Shown here piece by piece: positions 1 to 8,980 of a DNA stretch of 64,000 nucleotides (positions are counted from its first letter, which is position 1; each line of letters begins with the position of its first letter). The stretch spans positions 1,782,610-1,846,609 of the forward strand of contig NZ_JALCLM010000001.1 in NCBI RefSeq assembly GCF_022647885.1, written 5' to 3'. The position numbers and the translations under genes are program-made. Under the pieces are notes generated by a model. It did no database searches. It was not told the DNA's origin and saw nothing but the letters and a program-made list of their open reading frames with translations. The stretch is from Bifidobacterium sp. (lineage in GTDB: Bacteria; Actinomycetota; Actinomycetes; Actinomycetales; Bifidobacteriaceae).

Positions 1-1020
1 ATAAGCCTCAACTAAAGCAACCTGTTCCTCAGAACGGCCGGTGAGACGCAAATAGTCCAATGTCACGTTATCAATTGGGAAAATGCCGCAAGTTGAGCCA
101 AATTCAGGACTCATATTACCCAAAGTTGCGCGATTAGCTAGAGGCACATTCGCAACACCATCACCGTAAAACTCAACAAACTTACCGACCACACCATGCT
201 GTCTGAGCATATCTGTGATGGTCAACACAATGTCAGTAGCCGTAACACCTTCAGAGATACTCCCCGTGAGCTTGAAACCGACCACGCGCGGCACCAACAT
301 CGATATAGGCTGACCCAACATTGCTGCTTCAGCCTCAATACCACCGACACCCCATCCCAGCACACCAAGACCATTGACCATGGTGGTATGAGAATCAGTA
401 CCGACGCAAGAATCCATATATGCCAATTGACGGTCTGAATGCTTTGCACTATCTTTAGCCATCACCACTTTGGCCAAGTACTCGATATTGACCTGATGAA
501 TGATGCCAGTCCCCGGTGGCACAACACGGAAGTTTTTGAAAGCCTGTTGACCCCACCGCAGGAATTGGTAGCGCTCACGATTGCGCTGATATTCAATATC
601 CATGTTCCGTTCGATAGCACCAGGAACCCCTGCGACATCAATCTGCACCGAGTGATCAATCACCATCTGTGCTGGAACCTGAGGATTGATAACCTCTGGG
701 TCACCGCCAAGTTCCTTCACAGCGTCTCTCATAGTGGCGAGGTCAACAATGCACGGAACACCAGTGAAATCCTGCATGACTACACGACTGGGAGTGAACT
801 GAATCTCATGACTTGGTTGAGCCTTAGGATCCCAATCAAGTAAAGAGCGCACATGCTCATCAGTGATATTCGCTCCATCGGTGTTACGGACCAGATTTTC
901 AACGAGTACTTTCAACGAGTACGGGAGATGATCTATCCCCGGAAGCTCCGCAATAGAAAAGTAATCAAAGGTCTGCTCCCCTACCTGCAATGTAGCGAGC
1001 TGATCATCATGCAAAGACAT
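1..1020 (-). CDS. acnA: Aconitate hydratase, N-terminal 340 residues (3' end outside window)
   Basis: Interconverts citrate and isocitrate through cis-aconitate with a [4Fe-4S] cluster in the cytosol. The reading frame is open to the left edge, so only the N-terminal part is seen. The start ATG (1018-1020) is preceded by GGAGGAAGC, a strong ribosome binding site. Family hallmarks visible in order: an N-terminal segment with [14 protein letters not shown], then [41 protein letters not shown], the cluster-region [20 protein letters not shown] and [10 protein letters not shown]. These match the AcnA/IRP1 type rather than AcnB. Carried on the same strand as the P-type ATPase behind it, with a 138-bp gap. 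Cluster cysteines further downstream lie outside the window. Confidence 0.96.
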   Translation of the reverse strand, partial: MSLHDDQLATLQVGEQTFDYFSIAELPGIDHLPYSLKVLVENLVRNTDGANITDEHVRSLLDWDPKAQPSHEIQFTPSRVVMQDFTGVPCIVDLATMRDAVKELGGDPEVINPQVPAQMVIDHSVQIDVAGVPGAIERNMDIEYQRNRERYQFLRWGQQAFKNFRVVPPGTGIIHQVNIEYLAKVVMAKDSAKHSDRQLAYMDSCVGTDSHTTMVNGLGVLGWGVGGIEAEAAMLGQPISMLVPRVVGFKLTGSISEGVTATDIVLTITDMLRQHGVVGKFVEFYGDGVANVPLANRATLGNMSPEFGSTCGIFPIDNVTLDYLRLTGRSEEQVALVEAY

Positions 1021-1158
1021 GCTTCCTCCGTGATTCTAGACGGGTATCGCCACATGATCCCTGTGATCATTCGGACGGCACACTTAAAGGGACTCATATA
1101 TGAATCCCTATGACATATTGATTATCTGATATGAATAATACATTTCCTGTTACAACAT

Positions 1159-3648
1159 CTAGCGTGTCATCTTTCTCCGTGAGAAAATCCGCTCGATCAG
1201 TGGAGCAGCCCATATGAAAATCATGAACACACACGCTGACACAACAAGTGCGCAACACGTCACCAAAAGCGTTACACCAGTAGGCACCGACAGTGCGAAG
1301 AAATTACTGACCACAGGAATAAACAAGCCTATGACTCCTGCAACGGCGAAAACAGCAACCAATATCCCACGCCATGAGCGCAATGGGCGCGCCACGCGTG
1401 CCAGCACGAGAATGCCCATAGCGAACAACACCATAGAGCTCACCACTCGCAACTGAGCCAAATCGGTCGGCTTAGTCAAATCCCACCCCATAACAGCAGG
1501 GACGACCCACGCGGTCAATAAAACTGCGATACCAGTAGCGGTGCCACATGGTAAAGCGAACATGACCACGCGCTTCAAAAAGCCAGGCTTGTAGCGACGA
1601 ACATTGGGGGCAAGCGCCAATAAGAAGGCTGGGATACCAATAGTTAATGAGCCGATATAGGTGATATGCCTCGGTAGATATGGATACGGAATCGCGCTGA
1701 GTACCACGCCAATAGAAATTAAGGCCGAATATACGGTTTTGACAACAAAAAGACCAGCCACTCGCTCCATATTCGCCATCACCTGACGACCCCTAGCAAC
1801 CACATCGGGCAGATGAGAAAACTTTGAATCAACCAAAACAACTTGAGCCACCGACTTCGTAGCTGGTGCAGCATTCCCCATAGCCACACCGAGGTCAGCC
1901 TCTTTCAAAGCTAAAGAATCGTTTACTCCATCACCTGTCATTGCGACCACATGATTACGAGAGTGGAGGGCCTGTACGATGGCTTTCTTCTGCTCGGGGA
2001 GCACCCGACCAAGCACATCAACATGTTCAAGTACGTCAGCAAGCTCTTCAACATCCTTAGGCAATTCACGCGCATCCATAGCTCTGGGCTCTTGATCCCC
2101 TGTCAGTCTGACAGTGGAAGCGATGGAACGTACAGTGCCCGGGTTATCACCTGAAATAATTCTGCAGCGTACGCCCTGTTCTCTGAACCAAGCCAGAGTG
2201 TCACTTGCATCCTCACGAATCCTCTCAGTACACAACACCAGAGCTTCAGGAATCAGGGAATCAGGCAACTGATGTTCAGCTGTCTTGCTCAATTCAGCGT
2301 CGGACCTTGCCAACAGCAATACACGGTATCCCTGTTCCGCTAGATCGCGTGTTTGTTGATGGATATCATCTCGTTTGTGGGCGAACTCATTAGGAGCATC
2401 AACAGCAGTCCGCTCCATCAGAATTTCTGGCGCTCCCATAAACCACTGACTGCCATCTTGGAACACTGCAGCGCTCCATTTTCTGGCAGAAGAAAAAGGA
2501 ATTCTATCGACAACATTCGCAGATGGATGTACCGCTGGCAGACCTTGCGCAACCGCTTGTGCTGTAGCATTTGGCTGTTCCTCAGCACACACGTCAATCA
2601 AACGCTGTTCCAACTCTGCCCTGTCAGCATGCTCAACCAGTTCTTGTAAATGTGAAAACTCGATTCCTCCATCGGTGATAGTACCTGTTTTATCGAGATT
2701 CAAAGCGTCTACGCGCGCTAAAGTCTCTACCGCTTCCAACTCCTGAACCAAAGTTTGCTGTCTTGCCAAACGAATAGCCGCAATCGCAAAATTCAATGAT
2801 GTCAGCAAAACCAAACCTTCAGGAATCATACTGACCACACCTGCGACTGCTGACACAACAGCGTCACGCCACATACCAGTGGCAATTGCAGACTCAAGAC
2901 CCCCCACTGCTACAAGTTGAGTCCATACTAAGAGCACACAAAGAGGAACCACAACGAAGGTCATGGCGCGCAGAATTTTGTTAATGCCATCATTGAGATC
3001 GGAATGAGTTTTTGTAAAGACCTTTGCCTTTGCAGTCAATTTTGCTGCATATCCATGGTCGCCAACTGCGTTTACCCGTGCAAGAGCCAGCCCCGACACG
3101 GCAACAGAACCAGAGTAAACTTGCTCTCCCTCGCTGTGGCTGACTGTTCTTGATTCTCCGGTCAGCATGGATTCGTCGAGTTCAAGTCCGAAAGTACGGA
3201 TTATTTCTGCATCCGCCGGTATCTGCTCACCAGCACGTATCCAGAGCAAATCATCAAGCACGATTTTATCGTGACTAATCAATACATCTTGTCCATCACG
3301 GTGTACAACATAGTCAGACTCAACCAAGATTGAAAGCTTATCTAGTGTCTGTTTGGCCCTCAGCTCAGTGAGCACCCCAATGCCGGTATTCACCAGGATG
3401 ATGCACCCAAAAACAGCATCCTTCCATTGCCCCGTACTCAGTACTACCAATGCTGCGACAAAAATAATGCCATTAAATAAGGTGAATACATTCGCTCTTA
3501 TGATTTGTCCCAAAGACCGGGAACTCTCAGATTTCACAATATTGAGCTGGCCAGCTGCGATTCGCTCAGCTACTTCTTGCTGGCTAAGGCCAGAATCGTC
3601 TACGTGTGGCATCGCAAACTCGGATCGCTGTTGCCCTTGCTCTTTCAT
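1159..3648 (-). CDS. P-type cation-transporting ATPase (CtpE-like)
   Basis: ATP-driven cation pump of the plasma membrane, about 829 residues. Visible motifs: actuator TGES (about residue 163), PEGL in the membrane helix (about 276), phosphorylation site DKTGTIT (about 319) and the hinge TGDGVNDSLALKEADLGVAMG region. N- and C-terminal hydrophobic blocks give about ten membrane segments. No N-terminal heavy-metal-binding CxxC domain and no CPC motif, so it is not a Cu/Zn/Cd-type pump. Overall it resembles mycobacterial CtpE, a Ca2+-linked group, but the substrate cannot be read from sequence. The frame opens at a TTG at 3672, but the ATG at 3646-3648 has GAGG eight bases upstream and is preferred. 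Single gene between a lipoprotein gene and aconitase. Confidence 0.9.
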   Translation of the reverse strand: MKEQGQQRSEFAMPHVDDSGLSQQEVAERIAAGQLNIVKSESSRSLGQIIRANVFTLFNGIIFVAALVVLSTGQWKDAVFGCIILVNTGIGVLTELRAKQTLDKLSILVESDYVVHRDGQDVLISHDKIVLDDLLWIRAGEQIPADAEIIRTFGLELDESMLTGESRTVSHSEGEQVYSGSVAVSGLALARVNAVGDHGYAAKLTAKAKVFTKTHSDLNDGINKILRAMTFVVVPLCVLLVWTQLVAVGGLESAIATGMWRDAVVSAVAGVVSMIPEGLVLLTSLNFAIAAIRLARQQTLVQELEAVETLARVDALNLDKTGTITDGGIEFSHLQELVEHADRAELEQRLIDVCAEEQPNATAQAVAQGLPAVHPSANVVDRIPFSSARKWSAAVFQDGSQWFMGAPEILMERTAVDAPNEFAHKRDDIHQQTRDLAEQGYRVLLLARSDAELSKTAEHQLPDSLIPEALVLCTERIREDASDTLAWFREQGVRCRIISGDNPGTVRSIASTVRLTGDQEPRAMDARELPKDVEELADVLEHVDVLGRVLPEQKKAIVQALHSRNHVVAMTGDGVNDSLALKEADLGVAMGNAAPATKSVAQVVLVDSKFSHLPDVVARGRQVMANMERVAGLFVVKTVYSALISIGVVLSAIPYPYLPRHITYIGSLTIGIPAFLLALAPNVRRYKPGFLKRVVMFALPCGTATGIAVLLTAWVVPAVMGWDLTKPTDLAQLRVVSSMVLFAMGILVLARVARPLRSWRGILVAVFAVAGVIGLFIPVVSNFFALSVPTGVTLLVTCCALVVSACVFMIFIWAAPLIERIFSRRKMTR

Positions 3649-3858
3649 GAACCCATCCTCTGCTTGTGTCAAAGGTACTAGTGCCTCCGCCTCGTATTAT
3701 TCATCGACTCATGCTCATTTCATACGGTACAACCGCCTCATATACCTCATAACTCTTGTTTGCACTCAAAAATCGAACTGCTCATCTTGTGGCTGACGAT
3801 GTGTTGTCAGTTATCCATTCGGTATGCAGTTTGGCACCTGAGCACATGTGCACTTCAC

Positions 3859-4482
3859 TCAACCATCTGCAGCAATGCACATCACATCGGCATGGGGTTT
3901 GTCGTCAATCACACTGATAAGAGCTTTATCCAACAGCTGCGTTTGCGCCTGAGATGATAGGCACTGCTGTGACTCCCCTGATGCGAAGCGCGCCGCATAC
4001 AGCGTCTTATCGATGCTAATATCACTCTCCGCCATAATTACTACCGGAACACCAGCCATCCTAGCCTGACGCAGTGCACTTTCGAGTGAGGGGTATGAAA
4101 CTATCTTCTTATTAGCAAGTAGAAGCATGATTATTGATGCTCTACTTTCAACAGCGCTTCTGACACCAATTGCCACACCATCATGAACGTGTGCTGATGC
4201 AGAGTAGACAGCTTGGATATTCGAATTGTATAACTGTTCCAGCAGTTCGCGATCGCTATTCGACGATGCAGACGAAGTGCCTACAACAACCATGCGTATA
4301 TCACTTCTATCAACACCGTCGTGGTCTTGTGTAGTATTCACCGTTTGCGTATCGCCAACAGCGAGGCCAGAGGGTGCACACGATGCGAGTGAGACACACA
4401 GCAAAGTCGCCAACAGCACTGCACAGCACAACCTCACACTCCGCCATGCCTGCGTACCTGATCGATTGTCTGTGCTCATCAT
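3859..4482 (-). CDS. Small predicted lipoprotein, possible half of a periplasmic-binding fold
   Basis: About 207 residues. The N-terminus has Arg residues, a hydrophobic helix and a lipobox ending LASC, so it is probably anchored to the outer face of the membrane. The rest reads as alternating strands and helices (IRMVVVG, ASIIMLLLANK, VPVVIMAES), like one lobe of a sugar-type periplasmic binding protein, but it is much shorter than a complete one (about 300 residues or more) and no permease or ATPase is adjacent. It could be a truncated binding protein or an independent small lipoprotein. Start uncertain: ATGs at 4482 and 4479, both without a clear ribosome binding site. No family recognised with certainty. 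Confidence 0.6.
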   Translation of the reverse strand: MMSTDNRSGTQAWRSVRLCCAVLLATLLCVSLASCAPSGLAVGDTQTVNTTQDHDGVDRSDIRMVVVGTSSASSNSDRELLEQLYNSNIQAVYSASAHVHDGVAIGVRSAVESRASIIMLLLANKKIVSYPSLESALRQARMAGVPVVIMAESDISIDKTLYAARFASGESQQCLSSQAQTQLLDKALISVIDDKPHADVMCIAADG

Positions 4483-4607
4483 CAAGGTGATTCTATGTCA
4501 AAGCTGTAATACCCTCAGCAAAAGTGCATGAGTGCTCACAAAGTAGACACTACACAAAGCATTAGCCCACTGCTCTCCATAACGGCAATGTTCAGCGAGG
4601 CTAGAGT

Positions 4608-5864
4608 CTACTTCGTTAGCAAAGCCACCGTCTCAACATGGTGAGTCATCGGGTAAATATCAAAAGCCTGGATATGTTCTAGCGTATATCCGAGACCCTT
4701 AAAAGTACCAATATCTCTGGCAAGACTAGTTGGATCACAGGCAACATAGATGACGCTGCGAGCGTTGGACTCAGCGATTTGGCGACAAACTTTACTCCTT
4801 GCACCAGCCCGTGGAGGATCAAGTACAACTACATCAGGCGCACTCAAATTCGATGGCAAATGGCTTAAAGTCGCTGCCACATCACCACATCTAGCATCAA
4901 CATGATTGATATCCATATCACGCAGATTTTTGCGAGCATTACGAACCGCTGTTTTGGCACCCTCAACGCTGAGCATAGTCACACCGTCCGCAATCAATGT
5001 TGCCAACGGCAGAGTAAATAACCCTGATCCTGAATACAAATCCCAAATGCATGGATGGGCATTCGTGTCGACGCGCGAACGAACTATATCAACAACCTCT
5101 TGCGTAAGAGACTCTGGGGCGTCTCGATGAACCTGCCAGAATCCAGAAGCATCGACATGATAGGTGAACAGCCTTCCATCTATATTTACTCCCTCAACTA
5201 AATGTTGATTACCTGCTTGCAGTTCATCGTTAGTGAGTAGACCAAAGTTATCGTCGACCTCAATCCCATCTCTGCGCTCAGGAACAGATAGTCGAATATG
5301 TGTACCAGGGACGAATGACGTATCCCATAATGCTTGCTGCTGCGCTACACTCAGCAGCGTTGTTGTGGCTAGCGGCATATCTCGCACGCGAAGTCGCTGG
5401 TGAGTGCCCCGCCTACGCATTGAGGGTAATCCCTGTTCGTCAGCAATCAACTCAATTCTTGTGCGCCAGTGCAGACCATCAAGAGCTACGTCGCTTTCAG
5501 GTCGAGTAATAGGCACTTCGATGTCTTGATGTCCTAGACGCTTAAGCTGTTCTCGGATGATTTGAGATTTCCAAGTCAGCTGCCCCTGAAGTGAAACATG
5601 ACATAAATCGGCACCACCGACACCACCGCCAGCCGATAGCGGTCCGGACAATGGCCAAGCGTAGGGAACGCGTTCAGGGCTTGCTTCAAGGACTTCATCT
5701 ACTTCCGCTGTCCAGAAGCGATCCTCTCTATCATGCGGCTCATCAACCGTTATATGTAGCAGCTCACCAGGAAGAGCGAATCGCACAAACACCACGCGTC
5801 CATCGATATGCCCCACGCATCGCCCTTGGTCTGCAAAACGCTCTATGCGGATCTCCGCTTGCAT
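4608..5864 (-). CDS. TrmA/RlmD-family RNA (uracil-C5) methyltransferase
   Basis: SAM-dependent RNA methyltransferase, about 418 residues. An N-terminal TRAM-type beta domain (IRIERFADQGRCVGHIDGRVVF) is followed by the class I Rossmann domain with DLYSGSGLFTLPLA (SAM loop), VVLDPPRAG (motif IV) and YVACDPTSLARD, whose Cys is the expected nucleophile. The Cys cluster that binds Fe-S in RlmD is not complete (one Cys in GGADLCHVS), so the target base cannot be named. Start ATG at 5862-5864 has AAGGGG five bases upstream; the frame also opens at GTG 5870. It begins nine bases after the DUF3159 stop, so it is co-transcribed with DUF3710 and DUF3159, an arrangement typical of actinobacteria. Confidence 0.88.
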   Translation of the reverse strand: MQAEIRIERFADQGRCVGHIDGRVVFVRFALPGELLHITVDEPHDREDRFWTAEVDEVLEASPERVPYAWPLSGPLSAGGGVGGADLCHVSLQGQLTWKSQIIREQLKRLGHQDIEVPITRPESDVALDGLHWRTRIELIADEQGLPSMRRRGTHQRLRVRDMPLATTTLLSVAQQQALWDTSFVPGTHIRLSVPERRDGIEVDDNFGLLTNDELQAGNQHLVEGVNIDGRLFTYHVDASGFWQVHRDAPESLTQEVVDIVRSRVDTNAHPCIWDLYSGSGLFTLPLATLIADGVTMLSVEGAKTAVRNARKNLRDMDINHVDARCGDVAATLSHLPSNLSAPDVVVLDPPRAGARSKVCRQIAESNARSVIYVACDPTSLARDIGTFKGLGYTLEHIQAFDIYPMTHHVETVALLTK

Positions 5865-5873
5865 CAACACCCC

Positions 5874-6713
5874 TTATTTATCGTCAACTGATGATTCATC
5901 AGTACGGCGCTTCACTATGTCTGTTTCCTGAATTTCAGCTTGCTCTTCACTGCGACGATGTATATGAAGCGGTGTGGCAAGCATCAGCCATGAGAGCCAA
6001 ATCGTGAGAGCAAATAGTGGAATTCCCATCACCAAACGAGCCGTGCCTAAATATGCAATCTGCTCGGTAACATACAACGGCAACTGAATTGCCAATCTTA
6101 ACGCGAAAATGGCACACCACAGGAAGGTGACCTTGGTATACGCCCTATACAAGGGCTTATCTGAACGCCACGCATTCAGCCACGTGCTTAGCTGTGTCAC
6201 AGCAGGATTGCGAATGAACTCTACAAGCGCACCAATCCCAGGAATTCTTACGGCTATTGACAGCAGCAGAACCACTATCCAGCAGGCATTGGTAATGAAA
6301 CCAGGCAAATAGTAATTTCTGGCATCGTTGCTGAACCAAGCCCAGACTAAACAGATCCCCACCGCAGCTACACCACTGAGTGCGCCCATAATGGACTGTC
6401 GTTGCACCAGCCGCAAGATCAGTTCCAACCCAGCCAACGCAGCAGCAACGATGATGGTGAGACCTAGATTTCTGGTCGTTACAAATCCAATAACAAAAAC
6501 CAACCCAGGGAGTAAAGACTCCACCACACCTCGTATTCCTCCGATAGCATCCATAACGGAGAAATCTTCTTGTGCGAGCGATGCCAGACCGTGCAGCTGT
6601 GTACTGTGCGCAGCATGGGCAGTGGTCTGACTTATTACGTCATTGTCTTCACTCGAGTGTTCTTGATCGGTATTGTTCACCGTGTCATCTTTGTGTATAT
6701 CTGACAGCGCCAC
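5874..6713 (-). CDS. DUF3159 family integral membrane protein
   Basis: About 279 residues with an acidic, low-complexity N-terminus (residues 1-50), then a conserved block FSVMDAIGGIRGVVESLLPGL and about six hydrophobic segments, and a charged C-terminal tail. This is the actinobacterial DUF3159 pattern; function is unknown. The GTG start at 6711-6713 lies four bases after the DUF3710 stop, and the gene ends just before the RNA methyltransferase, forming one tight operon. The conserved order with DUF3710 suggests the two act together at the membrane, which is inference only. Confidence 0.85.
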   Translation of the reverse strand: MALSDIHKDDTVNNTDQEHSSEDNDVISQTTAHAAHSTQLHGLASLAQEDFSVMDAIGGIRGVVESLLPGLVFVIGFVTTRNLGLTIIVAAALAGLELILRLVQRQSIMGALSGVAAVGICLVWAWFSNDARNYYLPGFITNACWIVVLLLSIAVRIPGIGALVEFIRNPAVTQLSTWLNAWRSDKPLYRAYTKVTFLWCAIFALRLAIQLPLYVTEQIAYLGTARLVMGIPLFALTIWLSWLMLATPLHIHRRSEEQAEIQETDIVKRRTDESSVDDK

Positions 6714-6716
6714 GCG

Positions 6717-7655
6717 TTAACGCATCTCCGAGAACATAGGGCCACGAGATAACGTAGATTTCACCTCGGTCTGCTGATCGCTGTCAAAAGGACCATCAGG
6801 TTTTCCTGGAATCTTTTTGGCTGCAGACTTCGAAGATTTAGATGAATCGTCTTGAGTATCGTCGTCAGATGCATCATCATCTTGACCAGGTGTGATTGGA
6901 GGATGCATAGGCAGCAGATCGTGCGGGGCAAGAGGTTCTTCACCACGCTCAACCACAACATCCGAGAAGAATTGGTCGAGAATATCTTTCTCATCGCCCT
7001 CTGCAGCAGCTTTACCTGAGAAAATTCCTCGTAACATCCAGCGGTGACCATCGACACCAACCACACGAGTAATCAGTCGCTTTCCTTTTACCGTTACTGG
7101 CAAGAGAATCTCAGTGCCGAAAGCGCCCTCTTGCTCATCAGCATCAGAATTCGCCTCAAGCAAATCCGCACGAACATCGTCCCACAATCCCAATGTCTTA
7201 GGAGCAGCAAAAGCTTCCAGTTCAAGGCTCGAGGAACCATAAGTGATTGTGGCACCAAGGATCTGCCCATTGGCACGATTTGCCTTTAGTCGTAGCTCAA
7301 CCCCTTGTAAGTAGGGAAGCTTAAATGCTCCGACATCTAGATGATTGGAATAATCGATGACATCGTCATCTTCGATATCCCAAGGCCCGTCATACCGCTG
7401 GCCTTTATACAATGAATCTTCATCATCATCGTTTGTGTCAGAGGCAAGGTCGTCATCGAGTGATTCATTTGACGATGTCTCAGAATCGTCCAATTCGTCT
7501 GCTTCTTGAACCTGATTGGCACTATCCGAGCTCTTGTCAGTCGCATCCTCTGCGCTTGTCACGGAGTTGTCCTTGGCTTCGCTTTCACCTGCTGCAGCGT
7601 CATCTTCACCCTCATGATGTTTCGAGCGTTGCTTGCCGAATCCAAACAGACCCAT
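6717..7655 (-). CDS. DUF3710 domain protein
   Basis: About 312 residues. Residues 1-85 are highly charged and acidic (long runs of D, E, S), then the DUF3710 core starts at about GPWDIEDDD and includes LPYLQGVELRLK and RWMLRGIFSG. Another low-complexity acidic stretch and a basic Lys/Ser tail follow. Function unknown; the family occurs in actinobacteria next to DUF3159. Start chosen at ATG 7653-7655 (MGLFGFGKQ) because of GAGG four bases upstream; an in-frame GTG exists at 7733 without such a site. First gene of the DUF3710-DUF3159-methyltransferase operon. Confidence 0.87.
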   Translation of the reverse strand: MGLFGFGKQRSKHHEGEDDAAAGESEAKDNSVTSAEDATDKSSDSANQVQEADELDDSETSSNESLDDDLASDTNDDDEDSLYKGQRYDGPWDIEDDDVIDYSNHLDVGAFKLPYLQGVELRLKANRANGQILGATITYGSSSLELEAFAAPKTLGLWDDVRADLLEANSDADEQEGAFGTEILLPVTVKGKRLITRVVGVDGHRWMLRGIFSGKAAAEGDEKDILDQFFSDVVVERGEEPLAPHDLLPMHPPITPGQDDDASDDDTQDDSSKSSKSAAKKIPGKPDGPFDSDQQTEVKSTLSRGPMFSEMR

Positions 7656-7877
7656 TGTTCCTCGTTTCCTGAGCGCTCGTGATTCGAGCACATATTGCCA
7701 ATCATTGCAGTCGTTCCCTACAGTATGCACCACAATCTTGAATGGAACGCACTACCTGACACTTTTTACCAGATTAGCCTTACCAAGTCCCCATTACCAA
7801 CCACATGTTAGCGAATCATGACAGCAAATACCCCTGTAGCATTTCTCCCCGTCACTAGTGACATTCACTACTGATCG

Positions 7878-8738
7878 TTACACTGCATAGCTGATACTCA
7901 GCGGCGCATGATCGCTCCATCGTGTTGCGTAACTTGGTGCCTTGTCAATAGTAAATCCAGTTGCTGCTTCTGCCAGCTCAGGTGTGGCGAACTGATAGTC
8001 AAGTCTCCATCCAACATTGTTATCAAAAGCTCTGCCACGTTGACTCCACCACGTGTAAGGCCCTTGTATATCTCCTGCGAGATCACGCATAACATCCACG
8101 AATTCTAATTCGCCAAGCCATTTGTCAATAAAGGCACGCTCTTCTGGCATAAAACCTGCATGTTTGATATTGGCTTTGGCATTCTTAATATCCAACGGTG
8201 TATGAGCTATGTTGAAATCACCACAAAGCAGGGCTTGGCGCCCTCCTGCCGCCGCTTCGTCTCGTAATTCGCTAAGTCTGGTGACCATACAGTTCAAGAA
8301 GCGGAACTTCTGCTCCATTTTCACAGGATCGTCTGCATCACCAGAATGTACGTAAATACAAGCAATGGTAATTCGGTAACCTTGAGGAGTCTCTATATCA
8401 GCTTCAATCCAACGTCCGCTGTCAACATCTTCTTTCAATCCTGGCAGACCATAGCGCATATCCACAACCGGCAGAGCCGACAATAGCCCAACTCCAGCGC
8501 GACCTTTAATATTGCAAATTTCGTTCATCCGTATGAGACGATCTGGCGTTGCAACTTTGCCGGCCGCCAAATAGCGCTGTGCAACTTCATCGAATATTGG
8601 GTCAATTTCAGGTTGTGGTGCTCTGACCTCTTGCATGCACCACACATCTGGCACATGCTCTCCAATCCAGTCTTCTACACCTTTGCGTTTTGCCGCTCGA
8701 ATGCCGTTTACATTAGAAGTCGTCACCGTGATACTCAT
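7878..8738 (-). CDS. xth: Exodeoxyribonuclease III / AP endonuclease
   Basis: DNA repair enzyme of the exonuclease III (EEP) family, about 286 residues, acting at abasic sites and 3' ends in the cytosol. Visible motifs: TTSNVNGIRAA at the N-terminus, CMQEVRA (metal-binding Glu), GDFNIAHTPLDI (catalytic Asp/Asn), the YTWWS block, VGWRLDY and a C-terminal SDHAPL with the catalytic Asp-His. Start: ATG at 8738 gives the usual MSITVTTSN beginning; an in-frame ATG at 8750 is an alternative. Transcribed alone; its upstream region carries copy 1 of the 110-bp inverted-repeat element, about 50 bases from the start codon. Confidence 0.95.
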   Translation of the reverse strand: MSITVTTSNVNGIRAAKRKGVEDWIGEHVPDVWCMQEVRAPQPEIDPIFDEVAQRYLAAGKVATPDRLIRMNEICNIKGRAGVGLLSALPVVDMRYGLPGLKEDVDSGRWIEADIETPQGYRITIACIYVHSGDADDPVKMEQKFRFLNCMVTRLSELRDEAAAGGRQALLCGDFNIAHTPLDIKNAKANIKHAGFMPEERAFIDKWLGELEFVDVMRDLAGDIQGPYTWWSQRGRAFDNNVGWRLDYQFATPELAEAATGFTIDKAPSYATRWSDHAPLSISYAV

Positions 8739-8790
8739 AATGCACACCATATCACCCAGCTTTACCGCATTTCTGGCGAGCGCCCTGCGT

Positions 8791-8900
8791 TTGTGTAGGG
8801 ATTATTACTGAGACAAGAAGTATATGAAATCAAAGAATGTTGGAATTCCAGTGTTTCCATCTCTTGGATATATGCGTATAAGCCATAAATCCCTACACAA
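8791..8900 (-). repeat. 110-bp inverted-repeat element, copy 1
   Basis: Ends are perfect 13-bp inverted repeats: TTGTGTAGGGATT at 8791-8803 and AATCCCTACACAA at 8888-8900. Copies 2 (20444-20552) and 3 (36630-36739) have the same ends and nearly the same length. Read on the minus strand, AATTCCAACATT starts at offset 54, the same offset as the related motif in copies 2 and 3. The rest of the interior is diverged. It lies between the peptide-transporter terminator and the xth start, so it may also sit in the xth promoter region. Confidence 0.8.
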
Positions 8901-8918
8901 CTGAAGCTATCGATGAAA

Positions 8919-8957
8919 AAGGCCTAGGAACACGGTATTTTCGTGCTCCTAGGCCTT
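8919..8957 (-). terminator. Rho-independent terminator of the peptide ABC operon
   Basis: On the minus strand, about 24 bases after the ATPase stop codon, a stem of 16 bp with one mismatch (arms AAGGCCTAGGAGCACG and CGTGTTCCTAGGCCTT, loop AAAATAC) is followed by a T-run. A classic intrinsic terminator. Confidence 0.9.
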
Positions 8958-8980
8958 CACTCAGCGTCAAAACGAGGCAA

